Counted from the stretch's first letter, positions 33,692-43,011 are shown. The stretch is DNA of 64,000 bases from Brucellaceae bacterium (GCA_020637775.1 JACKJV010000006.1:1-64000), one strand, 5' to 3'. Notes: generated by a model from the letters alone, not told the origin. Program-made: numbers and translations.

Positions 33692-34445
33692 TCTCGATCT
33701 GCAAGGCAAGCGAGCCGTCATCACCGGCGCAGCGGGCGGTTTGGGCCGGGCCTTTGCCGAAGGCTTCGCCAAGGCCGGGGCGGAGGTGCTGGTCGCCGAC
33801 ATCAACGCCGAAGGGTGCGCCGAAACCGTGGCCTTGATTGAGGCAGCAGGCGGCAAGGCCCATGCCACGAGCGTGGATGTCACGGACCGCGAAAGCTGCA
33901 TCGCGCTGGCTCGCACCGCCGAAACCACGCTGGGCGGCGCGGATGTGCTGGTGAACAATGCTGCGATCTATGCGGGGCTGGAACGCCGGTCGCTCGAAGA
34001 CATCGACGAGGCGATCTGGGACAAGGTGATGGCGGTCAACGTCAAGGGCGTCTGGCAGGTCAGCCGTGCCCTTACCCCCGTCATGCGCAAGGGTGGTGGC
34101 GGGGCCATCGTCAATGTCTCGTCGGCGACTGTTTTTTCCGGCTCGCCGCAATGGCTTCACTACGTCGCTTCGAAAGGCGCGGTGATCGCCATGTCGCGGG
34201 CCATGGCCCGCGAGCTGGGCGATGACAACATCCGGGTCAACGTGCTGGCGCCGGGCTTCACCCTGACCGAAGCAAGCCTCGGGCTGATGGACGACGCGGC
34301 TTCCTACGGGGTCACGCGCGGAGCGCTCAAACGTGCGGCGGGGGCCGAGGACATGGTTGGCGGCGCACTCTATCTTGCATCGCCGCTGGCTGGTTTCGTG
34401 ACCGGACAGACCCTGATTGTCGATGGCGGACGCCAATTCAACTGA
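33684..34445 (+). CDS. Short-chain dehydrogenase (4-hydroxybenzyl alcohol dehydrogenase candidate, CreG-like)
   Basis: A 253-residue classical SDR: TGAAGGLGRAFAEGF cofactor motif, NNAAIYAGL, catalytic Tyr and Lys in HYVASKGAVIAM, and VDGGRQFN at the end. In context it oxidises 4-hydroxybenzyl alcohol to 4-hydroxybenzaldehyde. ATG 33684 lies within the end of the second HD gene. Confidence 0.82.
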   Translation: MSDLDLQGKRAVITGAAGGLGRAFAEGFAKAGAEVLVADINAEGCAETVALIEAAGGKAHATSVDVTDRESCIALARTAETTLGGADVLVNNAAIYAGLERRSLEDIDEAIWDKVMAVNVKGVWQVSRALTPVMRKGGGGAIVNVSSATVFSGSPQWLHYVASKGAVIAMSRAMARELGDDNIRVNVLAPGFTLTEASLGLMDDAASYGVTRGALKRAAGAEDMVGGALYLASPLAGFVTGQTLIVDGGRQFN

Positions 34446-34454
34446 GGAACAATA

Positions 34455-34769
34455 ATGGTCAAACTGATATTCATCGAGCCGTCGGGCAACCGCAGGGAAA
34501 TTGAGGCCGAGCCGGGCCAGAGCGTGATGGTCGCCGCCACTTCGGCAGGCGTGGGCGGAATCGTGGCAGAATGCGGCGGCTCGTGCGTTTGCGCGACCTG
34601 CCATTGCCGGGTCGTCGAACACGGCGACGCCCTGCCCACGATGGAGGATGCCGAGCGGGACACGTTGGAATTCACCTCGGATGCGATGGGCGAAACCAGC
34701 CGTCTAACCTGTCAGATCGAAGTGACGTCGGCTCTCGAAGGTGTCGTCTTCGAAGTCGTCGGGCACTGA
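34455..34769 (+). CDS. creF: [2Fe-2S] ferredoxin of the P450 system (CreF-like)
   Basis: A 104-residue adrenodoxin/putidaredoxin-type ferredoxin: Cys-x5-Cys-x2-Cys in CGGSCVCATCH and the distal Cys in LTCQIEV. It carries electrons from the downstream FAD reductase to the P450. GAGGAACAAT precedes the start. Confidence 0.9.
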   Translation: MVKLIFIEPSGNRREIEAEPGQSVMVAATSAGVGGIVAECGGSCVCATCHCRVVEHGDALPTMEDAERDTLEFTSDAMGETSRLTCQIEVTSALEGVVFEVVGH

Positions 34770-34772
34770 GTG

Positions 34773-35993
34773 ATGGCGGGGATCGTCATCATCGGCGCGG
34801 GGCATGGTGGCACACAACTGGCCATATCCCTGCGCGAGGAAGGCTATACGGCGCCGATCAACCTAATCTCGGCGGATCCGGACCATCCCTACCACAAGCC
34901 ACCGCTATCCAAATCCTTCATGAAGGCCCCCGATGTCGCGCTGCAGCCTCTGCGTGCGCCGCAAGTCTTCGCGGATCAAGACATCAACCTGGGGCTTGGT
35001 GTGTCGGTCGAAATGGTGGATCGGCCCGGCCAGACGGTGCGCCTGTCTGGCGGGGAAACCTGCGCTTACGACAAGCTTGTCTTCGCGACCGGCACAGTGG
35101 CGCGCAAGCTGGCCGTGCCGGGCCACGACCTGAACGGGGTATTCACCTTGCGTACCGCAGAGGATGCACGTGCCCTGCGGACTGCTCTGCCGGATGCCGC
35201 GCGCGTCGTGGTGATCGGTGGCGGGTTCATTGGGCTCGAAGCCGCGGCAATGCTCTCGGCGCGCGGACTTGCGGTCAGTGTCGTCGAACTCGCGCCACGT
35301 CTCCTCGGCCGTGCGGCCAGCGCCACATTGGCTTCGGTCGTCGAGGGCACCTTGATCGAAACGGGTGTCGAGGTTCTGACGGTGGCGAAGATTGAAGGGA
35401 TCGAAGGGACGGCGGGGCAGGTCGATGCTGTCCGGCTCGAAGATAGGACGCTGCCTGCTGATCTTGTCATCGTCGGTGTCGGTGCGCTTCCGGTGGTCGG
35501 TTTGGCCGAAGAGGCGGGCCTGACCATCGACAATGGCATTGTGGCGGACGCATACCTTGCGACCTCTGATCCGGATATCTACGCGCTGGGCGATTGTGCC
35601 TCGTTTCCGATGGGGGGATCGAGGCTGCGGCTGGAGTCCGTCCAGAACGCAACCGATCAGGCGCGAACGCTCGCGAAGACACTGGCTGGGATGCCGACTG
35701 AATATTCCGCCGTCCCGTGGTTCTGGTCGGATATCGGCGCCATGAAGTTGCAGATCGCGGGCCTTTCGGCGGGCGCGGATGCCGAGGTCACGAGCGTTAC
35801 GGCGGAAGGGCGTCTGAAGTCGATCTATCATCTGCGCGGCGGGCGTTTGATCGCGGTCGAAACCATAAACAGTACTGGCGAACACATGCTGGCCCGGCAG
35901 ATGCTGGCGGCGGGCTTCACGCCGCCCGAGGATCTGATGCGGCAGGGCGACCCGCGTGCGCTCAAGGCGGCTTTTCAGGGTTTGACCGCCTGA
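34773..35993 (+). CDS. creE: FAD-dependent ferredoxin reductase of the P450 system (CreE-like)
   Basis: A 406-residue putidaredoxin-reductase-type protein. FAD site VIIGAGHGGTQLA, substrate loop YHKPPLSKSF, second nucleotide-binding site VVVIGGGFIGLEAAAML and YALGDCASFP. It completes the three-component P450 system. ATG 34773 is preceded in frame by GTG 34770, which could also serve. It is last in the cre operon and converges with the IclR gene on the other strand. Confidence 0.9.
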   Translation: MAGIVIIGAGHGGTQLAISLREEGYTAPINLISADPDHPYHKPPLSKSFMKAPDVALQPLRAPQVFADQDINLGLGVSVEMVDRPGQTVRLSGGETCAYDKLVFATGTVARKLAVPGHDLNGVFTLRTAEDARALRTALPDAARVVVIGGGFIGLEAAAMLSARGLAVSVVELAPRLLGRAASATLASVVEGTLIETGVEVLTVAKIEGIEGTAGQVDAVRLEDRTLPADLVIVGVGALPVVGLAEEAGLTIDNGIVADAYLATSDPDIYALGDCASFPMGGSRLRLESVQNATDQARTLAKTLAGMPTEYSAVPWFWSDIGAMKLQIAGLSAGADAEVTSVTAEGRLKSIYHLRGGRLIAVETINSTGEHMLARQMLAAGFTPPEDLMRQGDPRALKAAFQGLTA

Positions 35994-36003
35994 CAGAAGC
36001 CCC

Positions 36004-36762
36004 TCAGAGCAGACGCCGCAAACCGGCCTGTACCTTCAAGAGTTTCGGCAGATAGATCTCGGCCAGTTGCCCGGCATTTTCCTGCGTCGCGGCCATACCG
36101 GTGTTCAGCGCGGCGATAACCCGGCCCCGCGCATCGAAGAGCGGCACGGCTATGGAGCGTAAACCGATCTCGACCTCCTGGTCGATGATCGCGTAGCCCT
36201 GCGCCCGGGCACCGTCGATTTGATCCATGATTTCGTCGGGATCGGCGAGGGAATGGCTCGTGCGCGGCGAAAGATCCGATGCCTCAACGAGCGCGAACGC
36301 CCGCTCGCGCGGCAGCGCGGCGAGAAGCACGCGTCCCATCGAGGTGGTGCAGGCGGGAAGCCGGGACCCGGGCATCAGTCCGATCGACATCACCCGCTTT
36401 TGCGCGGCCCGGGCGATGTAGACGATCTCGGTCTCATCCAGAAGTGCCACGGAACAGCTCTGTCCGATCTGCTCGGACAGTTGGTCGAGCCAGGGTTGCA
36501 CGATCTGGGGCAGGGGCAGCGAGGCAATCGCGGCGACCCCGAGCCGCAGGACGCGCGGCGTGAGGGTAAAGAACTTGCCGTCGTAGTCGGCATAGCCCTC
36601 CCGGTGCAGGGTCAGGAGGACGCGCCGCGCGGTGGCACGGTCCAGCCCGCTGTTTTCGGCGGCCTCGGTGATTGACAGCCGCGGCGTTTCGGAACTGAAA
36701 GCCTCGATGACCTTCAGGCCCTTCACCAGAGAGGCGACGTAATCGGTGGATTTGTTCAACAT
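36004..36762 (-). CDS. IclR-family regulator (PcaR/PcaU-like)
   Basis: A 252-residue IclR protein. The N-terminal winged helix is SLVKGLKVIEAFS, TEAAENSGLDRATARRVLLTL. The effector domain includes IGLMPGSRLPACTTSMGRVLLA and SIAVPLFDARGRVIAALN. PcaR and PcaU regulators of this family respond to beta-ketoadipate or protocatechuate. It is divergent from the CoA-transferase genes. A GTG six bases further upstream (36768) is an alternative start. Confidence 0.85.
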   Translation of the reverse strand: MLNKSTDYVASLVKGLKVIEAFSSETPRLSITEAAENSGLDRATARRVLLTLHREGYADYDGKFFTLTPRVLRLGVAAIASLPLPQIVQPWLDQLSEQIGQSCSVALLDETEIVYIARAAQKRVMSIGLMPGSRLPACTTSMGRVLLAALPRERAFALVEASDLSPRTSHSLADPDEIMDQIDGARAQGYAIIDQEVEIGLRSIAVPLFDARGRVIAALNTGMAATQENAGQLAEIYLPKLLKVQAGLRRLL

Positions 36763-36810
36763 GCGCACTTGTTTCTACATATTTTGAACAAAGATCAACA
36801 TATGAACAAA
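36751..36810. promoter_or_regulatory. Repeated TGAACAAA boxes, candidate IclR operators
   Basis: TGAACAAA occurs at 36785-36792 and 36803-36810 (18-bp period) in the divergent promoter region. Its reverse complement TTTGTTCA (36751-36758) lies at the start of the iclR gene. The arrangement suggests combined autoregulation and control of the pcaIJF operon. Confidence 0.45.
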
Positions 36811-36867
36811 TGACTCGCTCCAGCCTCCGATCCGGCGCTATGGCAGGGACATCAAGCGGAGGAGCAT

Positions 36868-37587
36868 ATGAGCAAGGTTGCAGCATCCCTGGCCGAGGCA
36901 GTCGCGGAGATCCCGGACGGGGCACAGGTCATGATCGGCGGTTTCGGGGGATCCGGCGCGCCGATCGAACTGATTCACGCACTGATCGACCGGTACCGTG
37001 CCACCGGCAGTCCGAAGAGCCTGACGGTCATCAACAACAACGCCGGCAACGGGGCAATCGGCATCGCCGCGATGATCAAGGCGGGCATGGTTGCCAAGAT
37101 GATCTGCTCGTTCCCGCGCTCGTCGAATGCCGAGGCGTTCAACGAGAAATACCTGGCAGACGAAATCGCGCTGGAACTCGTCCCGCAAGGCACGCTGGCC
37201 GAGCGGATCCGCGCGGCCGGAGCGGGCATTCCCGCCTTTTACACACCGTCGAGCTATGGAACCGAGCTGGCAGCAGGCAAGCCGGTCGAGGAATTCGACG
37301 GCAAGATGTATGTGTGCGAGCGCTGGCTGAAGGCCGACTATGCGCTCATCAAGGGCCAGAACGGCGACCAAGCGGGCAACCTGACCTATCGGCTGGCGGG
37401 GCGGAACTTCAATCCGTTGATGGCGATGGCGGCGGCGAGAACCATCGCTCAGGTCGCCGATCTCGGCGCGCCAGGCTCCATCGACGCCGAACAGGTCGTC
37501 ACCCCCGGTATCTTCGTCGACGTGGTCGTCGCGGTGCCGGACCCGCAGCAGGAAGAAGTGCTCGTTCGCAGGGGGGTGGTCTACTGA
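36868..37587 (+). CDS. pcaI: 3-oxoadipate CoA-transferase subunit A
   Basis: A 239-residue type I CoA-transferase alpha subunit: VMIGGFGGSGAPIELIHAL, VINNNAGNGAIGIAAMIKAG, IPAFYTPSSYGTELA. With subunit B it activates beta-ketoadipate using succinyl-CoA. GGAGGAG precedes the ATG. The stop overlaps the next ATG by one base (TGATG). Confidence 0.9.
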   Translation: MSKVAASLAEAVAEIPDGAQVMIGGFGGSGAPIELIHALIDRYRATGSPKSLTVINNNAGNGAIGIAAMIKAGMVAKMICSFPRSSNAEAFNEKYLADEIALELVPQGTLAERIRAAGAGIPAFYTPSSYGTELAAGKPVEEFDGKMYVCERWLKADYALIKGQNGDQAGNLTYRLAGRNFNPLMAMAAARTIAQVADLGAPGSIDAEQVVTPGIFVDVVVAVPDPQQEEVLVRRGVVY

Positions 37588-38279
37588 TGTCCGGTTTCAA
37601 TGTGATGGAAGACAAGCTGTCGAACGCGCAGATCGCATGGCGCGCAGCGCAGGATATCGAAGACGGGTCCTATGTGAACCTCGGCATCGGTTTCCCCGAG
37701 ATGATCGCCACCTTCCAGCCCGAGGGTCGCGAGGTGACCTATCATACCGAGAACGGCGTCCTTGGCTTCGGCGAGGCACCGGCCAAGGGCGAAGAGGACT
37801 GGGACCTCATCAACGCGGGCAAGAAAGCGATCACGCTGAAGCCGGGCGCGGCCTTCTTCCACCATGCCGACAGCTTCGCCATGGTGCGCGGCGGGCATCT
37901 GGATCTGGCTGTCCTCGGCGCCTATCAGGTCGCGCAGAACGGCGACCTTGCCAACTGGCGCGTGGGGTCCAAAGGTGTCCCGGCGGTCGGCGGCGCGATG
38001 GACCTTGTCCACGGCGCGAAACGCGTCGCGGTCGTGACCGACCACGTCACCAAGGAGGGCGGGCCGAAACTGGTCGAGACCTGCACCTTCCCGCTGACCG
38101 GCGTCGGCTGCGTTACCCGAGTCTATACCTCGCTTGCGGTGGTGGACATCGAGGGCAGCAGATTCGTGCTGCGCGAAAAGCTGCCCGTGATTTCCATGGA
38201 AGAGCTACAGGCGGTGACCGGCGCGCTGCTGCATATCGACGGGCCGGTCGGCGATCTCATCGTGCCGGAGGGGATTTGA
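37587..38279 (+). CDS. pcaJ: 3-oxoadipate CoA-transferase subunit B
   Basis: A 230-residue beta subunit: YVNLGIGFPEMIATF, catalytic Glu in HTENGVLGFG, GAMDLVHGAKRVAVVTDH and TGVGCVTRVYTSLAV. It pairs with PcaI. The stop overlaps the ATG of the thiolase gene by one base (TGATG). Confidence 0.92.
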   Translation: MSGFNVMEDKLSNAQIAWRAAQDIEDGSYVNLGIGFPEMIATFQPEGREVTYHTENGVLGFGEAPAKGEEDWDLINAGKKAITLKPGAAFFHHADSFAMVRGGHLDLAVLGAYQVAQNGDLANWRVGSKGVPAVGGAMDLVHGAKRVAVVTDHVTKEGGPKLVETCTFPLTGVGCVTRVYTSLAVVDIEGSRFVLREKLPVISMEELQAVTGALLHIDGPVGDLIVPEGI

Positions 38280-39478
38280 TGACCGAGGTTTTCATCTGCG
38301 ACTACATCCGTACCCCGATCGGCCGTTATGGCGGCGCGCTCTCGGCGATCCGGACCGACGATCTGGGCGCGATCCCGCTGCGGGCGCTGGCGGAGCGAAA
38401 CCCCGGGATGGACCTTGCGGCGATCGACGAGGTGATCTTCGGTTGCGCCAATCAGGCTGGCGAGGACAACCGCAACGTCGCGCGGATGTCGCTCCTGCTC
38501 GCGGGCTACCCGGAGACGGTACCGGGCACCACGATGAACCGGCTCTGCGGTTCGGGGATGGATGCGGTCATCACCGCCGCCCGTGCGATCAAGGCGGCCG
38601 AGGCGGAACTGATCGTTGCGGGCGGGGTCGAGTCGATGTCGCGTGCACCCTTCGTCATGCCGAAGGCCACCACCGCCTTTTCCCGTGCGAACGAGGTGCA
38701 TGACACCACCATCGGCTGGCGCTTAGTCAATCCGCTGATGAAGGCGCAATACGGCGTCGATTCCATGCCCGAGACGGCCGAGAACGTCGCCGAGGATTTC
38801 GGGATCAGCCGCGCCGATCAGGATGCCTTTGCAATCCGCTCGCAACAGAAGGCGGGTGCCGCGATGGTAAGCGGCCGGCTCGCGCAGGAGATCGTGCCGG
38901 TCCAGATCCCGCAGCGCAGGGGCGCGCCGGTGATCGTGGCCGAAGACGAACATCCGCGACCCGCGACGACAATGGCGGATCTTGAGAAACTGAAAACCTT
39001 CGTGAAGGCGGACGGCACCGTGACGGCGGGCAATTCCTCCGGCGTGAACGACGGGGCGGCGGCTCTCATCCTTGCGACCAAGACGGCGGCACTGAAGCAC
39101 GGCCTGACGCCCATCGCCAAGGTGCTCGGCGGCGCGACGGCTGGTGTGGCCCCCCGCATCATGGGGTTCGGCCCGGCGCCCGCGTCGAAGAAGCTGATGG
39201 CGCGGCTCGGGCTTGCGCCTGACGACTTTGCGGTGATCGAGCTGAATGAGGCCTTCGCCTCGCAAGGGCTGGCGACGCTTCGTGACCTCGGCATCGCCGA
39301 CGACGATCCGCGGGTGAACCCGAACGGCGGCGCCATCGCGCTTGGCCATCCCCTCGGCATGTCTGGCGCGCGCATCACCGGCACCGCGATGCTCGGGCTG
39401 GAGCCGGGCGAGAGGTCGCTCTCGACCATGTGTATCGGTGTCGGCCAGGGCATCGCCATCGCGCTGGAAGCGGTCTGA
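38279..39478 (+). CDS. pcaF: 3-oxoadipyl-CoA thiolase
   Basis: A 399-residue thiolase: acyl-enzyme Cys in TMNRLCGSGMDAV, VAGGVESMSRAPF, HPLGMSGARI and the second active-site Cys in TMCIGVGQG. It cleaves beta-ketoadipyl-CoA to succinyl-CoA and acetyl-CoA, the last step of the pathway. It converges with the LysR gene that follows on the other strand. Confidence 0.92.
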   Translation: MTEVFICDYIRTPIGRYGGALSAIRTDDLGAIPLRALAERNPGMDLAAIDEVIFGCANQAGEDNRNVARMSLLLAGYPETVPGTTMNRLCGSGMDAVITAARAIKAAEAELIVAGGVESMSRAPFVMPKATTAFSRANEVHDTTIGWRLVNPLMKAQYGVDSMPETAENVAEDFGISRADQDAFAIRSQQKAGAAMVSGRLAQEIVPVQIPQRRGAPVIVAEDEHPRPATTMADLEKLKTFVKADGTVTAGNSSGVNDGAAALILATKTAALKHGLTPIAKVLGGATAGVAPRIMGFGPAPASKKLMARLGLAPDDFAVIELNEAFASQGLATLRDLGIADDDPRVNPNGGAIALGHPLGMSGARITGTAMLGLEPGERSLSTMCIGVGQGIAIALEAV

Positions 39479-39483
39479 GGCGG

Positions 39484-40398
39484 TCAGTTCGTTGGGTCTT
39501 CCTCCGCCTGCCGGTGCAGCAGCCTTGCCAGAAGATCGGCCGGGCTGTTTTCGCCGAAGGTAAATTTCCGCGTCAGCCCCACCGCGCCGGCCATGTAGTC
39601 CGATTTCAGCGGCAGCGAGGCGAGCGTGCCGGCGCGCAGTTCGCGTTCGACCACCCCGCGAGAGATGAACCAGAGCATGTCGGACTGTTCCAGAAGCGCA
39701 AGTGCGACGGGCAGCGCCACTGTCTCGAAGGCGGGGACGACGCCCGAAAGGCCCATCGCGGACAGATAGCGGTCGACGCTATCGCGGATGATCGCACCGG
39801 GATTAGGCAGGATCAGCGGGAAGGCCGAAAGCGCCTCGCGCGACCGCAGCGACAGGGCAGGGTGGCCCGCGCGGGCGACCAACAGGATGGACTCGTCATA
39901 GAGATACTCGAAGGCGAGACCCGGCATGTCCCGGGCCGAGGGCATCCGTCCAACCATCAGGTCGATCTTTCCGCCGCGCAGCATCTCGATCAGATAGCGG
40001 TTGGGGCCGGTGATGATGCCGATGCGCACTTCGGGGCGGTTTTGCGCTAGGGCGAGCGCGACCGAAGGGAAGAACCCGCCTGCCACGGTCGGCAGCACGC
40101 CGACCTTGACGAGATCCGCCGCCGACCGGCCGGAAAGGTTGCGCACCCCCGCCTCAAGGCTCTGCACCGCCGCGAGCGCATGGGCGCGGAACCCTTCACC
40201 CGCCGGTGTCAGGATGGCGCGGCGACCGGCACGGTCGAAGAGGGTCGTGCCGAGCAGTGCCTCAAGCTCCGTAATCGTTTTCGACAGTGCGGGCTGGGAC
40301 ACGTTCCGTGCCCGTGCGGCTGCGGAAATGTTCCCGTTTTGCGAGACCGCGAGAAACGCCTCGAGATGACGCAGCTTCATGCCGTTTGGTATATTCAT
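39484..40398 (-). CDS. pcaQ: LysR-family regulator, PcaQ-like
   Basis: A 304-residue LysR protein. The HTH is MKLRHLEAFLAVSQNGNISAA followed by SQPALSKTITELEALLG. The effector domain includes KVGVLPTVAGGFFPSVAL and DLMVGRMPSARDMPGL. It is divergent from pcaDCHGB, as pcaQ is in rhizobia, where PcaQ activates with beta-carboxy-cis,cis-muconate or a related intermediate. ATG 40398 is used; ATG 40380 is also possible. Confidence 0.85.
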   Translation of the reverse strand: MNIPNGMKLRHLEAFLAVSQNGNISAAARARNVSQPALSKTITELEALLGTTLFDRAGRRAILTPAGEGFRAHALAAVQSLEAGVRNLSGRSAADLVKVGVLPTVAGGFFPSVALALAQNRPEVRIGIITGPNRYLIEMLRGGKIDLMVGRMPSARDMPGLAFEYLYDESILLVARAGHPALSLRSREALSAFPLILPNPGAIIRDSVDRYLSAMGLSGVVPAFETVALPVALALLEQSDMLWFISRGVVERELRAGTLASLPLKSDYMAGAVGLTRKFTFGENSPADLLARLLHRQAEEDPTN

Positions 40399-40400
40399 TT

Positions 40401-40439
40401 GGTTATGCTTTTTGCATGAATTCGTATTTTTGTTAATAG
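40401..40439 (+). promoter_or_regulatory. Candidate PcaQ operator and pcaD promoter
   Basis: The divergent region holds GGTTAT (complement ATAACC, one half of the known rhizobial PcaQ box), the small dyad ATGC-N5-GCAT (40405-40417) of the T-N11-A LysR type, and a possible promoter TTGCAT (40412-40417), 16 bases, TAATAG (40434-40439). The full ATAACC-N4-GGTTAA consensus is not present. Confidence 0.4.
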
Positions 40440-40474
40440 GGGGATTATGCCACTTTGGCGACAGGAGGATCCCC

Positions 40475-41257
40475 ATGCAGGCTCTGGAACGCGACTGGGG
40501 CACGATGCATCTGAACCTTTCCGGAGGGGATGGCACGGCACTGGTTTTTATCAATTCGCTCGGCACCGATCTGCGGATGTGGGACGCGGTCACGTCGCGC
40601 CTGCCGGCGAGTTTGCGCGCGCTGCGCATGGACAAGCGTGGGCATGGCTTGTCCGGGACCGGATCCCAAGGCTACAGGATTTCTGACCTGGCTGAAGATG
40701 TGATCGCGGCTATGGATCACGTCGGAATTGCGCGCGCGGTGATTGTCGGCTGTTCCATCGGCGGGCTGATCGCGCAGCATATCGCGCTGATGACGCCGGG
40801 CCGGGTCATCGGTCTTGTCCTGTCGAACACCGCATCGAAGCTGGGCGCGGCGGAAGGCTGGCTGGAGCGCATCGAGGCGGTGCGCGTGAATGGCATGGCG
40901 GCGATGGCGGACAATATCCTGCGACGCTGGTTCGGGCAGGCGATGCTGGACCGGCCCGAGGCGGCGCTTTGGCGTCAAATGCTCGCGCGGACGGATGCCG
41001 AGGGCTATATCGCCACCTGCGCCGCCATCGCGGGCGCTGACATCACGGACCGGCTGGGTGAGATCGCGCACCCCGCGCTGGTCCTCGGCGGCCAGCACGA
41101 CCTGGCGACCCCGCCCGAGGTGGTCGCCAATCTTGCTCAGGCCCTGCCGCGCGCCGACTTTTTGATGTTCGAGACGACCGGCCACCTGCCGGCCGTCGAG
41201 GCGCCGGAGGCTTTTGCCGATGCGCTGATAAAATTCGTGGAGAGGATCACCGGATGA
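40475..41257 (+). CDS. pcaD: 3-oxoadipate enol-lactonase
   Basis: A 260-residue alpha/beta hydrolase: oxyanion region FINSLGTDLRMWD, nucleophile Ser in VGCSIGGLIAQ, Asp in GGQHDLATPP and His in TTGHLPAVE. It hydrolyses beta-ketoadipate enol-lactone. ATG 40475 follows ACAGGAGG. Coupled to pcaC by ATGA. Confidence 0.9.
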   Translation: MQALERDWGTMHLNLSGGDGTALVFINSLGTDLRMWDAVTSRLPASLRALRMDKRGHGLSGTGSQGYRISDLAEDVIAAMDHVGIARAVIVGCSIGGLIAQHIALMTPGRVIGLVLSNTASKLGAAEGWLERIEAVRVNGMAAMADNILRRWFGQAMLDRPEAALWRQMLARTDAEGYIATCAAIAGADITDRLGEIAHPALVLGGQHDLATPPEVVANLAQALPRADFLMFETTGHLPAVEAPEAFADALIKFVERITG

Positions 41258-41637
41258 GCGAAACATTCGATCGCGGGATGGCAGTACGACGCGAAGTCCT
41301 GGGCAATGCCCATGTGGACCGGGCCGAGGCTGCCAAGACCGAATTCGACCTGCCGTTCCAGACGCTCATCACCGAAAGCGCCTGGGGCACGGTCTGGGCT
41401 TCAGACCGCCTGACCCGGCGGGAAAGGTCGATGCTGACCGTCGCGCTTCTGGCGGCGACCGGCAATTTCGAGGAGATCCCGATGCATATCCGTGCCACCA
41501 CGCGCACCGGCGCAACGAAAGCCGATATCGCGGAGGCGTTGCAGCATGTGGCGATCTATTCCGGCGTGCCGAGGGCGAACCATGCCTTGAAACTTGCCAA
41601 GCAGACCTATGCGGAAATGGAGGAGAGCGAGGAATGA
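41254..41637 (+). CDS. pcaC: 4-carboxymuconolactone decarboxylase
   Basis: A 127-residue protein of the carboxymuconolactone decarboxylase family: FQTLITESAWGTVWASD, RRERSMLTVALLAATGN, EIPMHIRATTRTGAT and HVAIYSGVPRANHA. It is a separate enzyme here, not fused to PcaD as in some bacteria. It overlaps both neighbours by four bases. Confidence 0.92.
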   Translation: MSETFDRGMAVRREVLGNAHVDRAEAAKTEFDLPFQTLITESAWGTVWASDRLTRRERSMLTVALLAATGNFEEIPMHIRATTRTGATKADIAEALQHVAIYSGVPRANHALKLAKQTYAEMEESEE

Positions 41638-42362
41638 CTGACCTTGGACCGCTGATCCCGCGCAACCGCGCGATCCACCCGGCCCCCTACGATCCGGGTT
41701 ACAAGACGAGCGTCGCACGCTCGCCCAACCTGCCGCTTCTGTCGATGGAAAGCTCTCCGTCGGAAGAGACTGGCCCAACGTTCGGCCACGGTCAACTCGG
41801 TGCGCTTGATAACAACCTGATCTTGAACTGGACCAAAGGCGCGGCTCCTGCCGTTGGCGAACGCATCCTGATGCACGGCCGTGTCCTCGACGAGATGGGC
41901 CGCCCGGTGCCTCAGACGCTGATCGAGATCTGGCAGGCTAATGCCGGCGGGCGCTACCGCCACAAGAAGGACACCTATTTCGCCCCGCTCGACCCCAATT
42001 TCGGCGGCTGTGGCCGCACCATCACCGATGAGACCGGCTATTATGAATTCCTGACGGTCCGGCCCGGGGCCTATCCTTGGCCAAACCGGGGTAACGACTG
42101 GCGACCGATGCATATCCACATCTCGGTCTATGGTCACAGCTTCGGTCAGCGCCTGATCACCCAGATGTATTTCGAGGGCGACCCGCTGATCGGCCATTGT
42201 CCGATTGCCGCGACGATCAAGGACCGCAGCCAGCTCGACCGGCTGGTCGCGCCGCTCGACTTCTCGAAGTCGCGCCCGCTCGATTTTCTCGCCTACAAAT
42301 TCGACATTGTCCTGCGCGGTCGCCGCCAGACCATGTTCGAGAACAAGTTGGAGGGCATGTAA
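41634..42362 (+). CDS. pcaH: Protocatechuate 3,4-dioxygenase beta subunit
   Basis: A 242-residue intradiol dioxygenase subunit with the Fe(III)-binding Tyr and His residues: RPGAYPWPNRGNDWRPMHIH and SVYGHSFGQRLITQMYFEGD. The N-terminal IPRNRAIHPAPYDPGYKTSV is typical of PcaH. It cleaves protocatechuate between the hydroxyls to 3-carboxy-cis,cis-muconate. Confidence 0.94.
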   Translation: MTDLGPLIPRNRAIHPAPYDPGYKTSVARSPNLPLLSMESSPSEETGPTFGHGQLGALDNNLILNWTKGAAPAVGERILMHGRVLDEMGRPVPQTLIEIWQANAGGRYRHKKDTYFAPLDPNFGGCGRTITDETGYYEFLTVRPGAYPWPNRGNDWRPMHIHISVYGHSFGQRLITQMYFEGDPLIGHCPIAATIKDRSQLDRLVAPLDFSKSRPLDFLAYKFDIVLRGRRQTMFENKLEGM

Positions 42363-42364
42363 TC

Positions 42365-42964
42365 ATGGTCCAGAAACTCGACACGCTGATCGAAACCGCG
42401 TCCCAGACCGCAGGGCCCTATGTCCATATCGGGCTGATGCCGACCTATGCGGGCAACGCCGGGTACTACCAGTTGGAGATCGGCACCTCGCCGATTGCTG
42501 GCGACGTAACCGGCGAGGTCATCGAGATCGTCGGCTCGGTTTTCGACGGTACCGGCTGGGCGATGCGGGATGCGCTGATCGAAAGCTGGCAATGCGACGC
42601 GAGTGGTCTTTTCCCCGGCCAGGAGGGCGCCGACCCGAACTTCACCGGTCATTGCCGTTTCGCGGCTGATGCCGAAACGGGCGAGTTCACTTTGCGCACG
42701 GTCAAGCCAGGGTCCTACAAGGGACGCGGCGGGGCGGAATCCGCGCCACATATCTCGCTCTGGATCGTCGCGCGCGGGATCAACATCGGCCTCAATACAC
42801 GGGTCTATTTCGACGATGAGGACAACTCCGAGGATCCGCTCCTCGGCCGCATCGAACAACGCCCGCGGGTCGACACGCTGATCGCCAAGAAGATCGGAGA
42901 GAGGAAGTACCGGTTCGATATCCGGTTGCAGGGACAAGGTGAAACGGTGTTTCTCGATCTCTGA
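42365..42964 (+). CDS. pcaG: Protocatechuate 3,4-dioxygenase alpha subunit
   Basis: A 199-residue alpha subunit, MVQKLDTLIETASQTAGPYV; LIESWQCDASGLFPG; APHISLWIVARGINIGLNTR. It lacks part of the iron ligands, as expected for PcaG, and pairs with PcaH. ATG 42365 lies two bases after the pcaH stop. Confidence 0.92.
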   Translation: MVQKLDTLIETASQTAGPYVHIGLMPTYAGNAGYYQLEIGTSPIAGDVTGEVIEIVGSVFDGTGWAMRDALIESWQCDASGLFPGQEGADPNFTGHCRFAADAETGEFTLRTVKPGSYKGRGGAESAPHISLWIVARGINIGLNTRVYFDDEDNSEDPLLGRIEQRPRVDTLIAKKIGERKYRFDIRLQGQGETVFLDL

Positions 42965-42984
42965 CCGGCTCGGCACGAGAACGG

Positions 42985-43011
42985 AAGGGGCGGCAAAGAC
43001 TGCCCCTTTTT
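42985..43011 (+). terminator. Terminator-like hairpin between pcaG and pcaB
   Basis: Stem aaggggc/gcccctt with a 10-nt loop followed by a short T run (TTTTT including the stem end). It may reduce transcription into pcaB. Confidence 0.55.
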
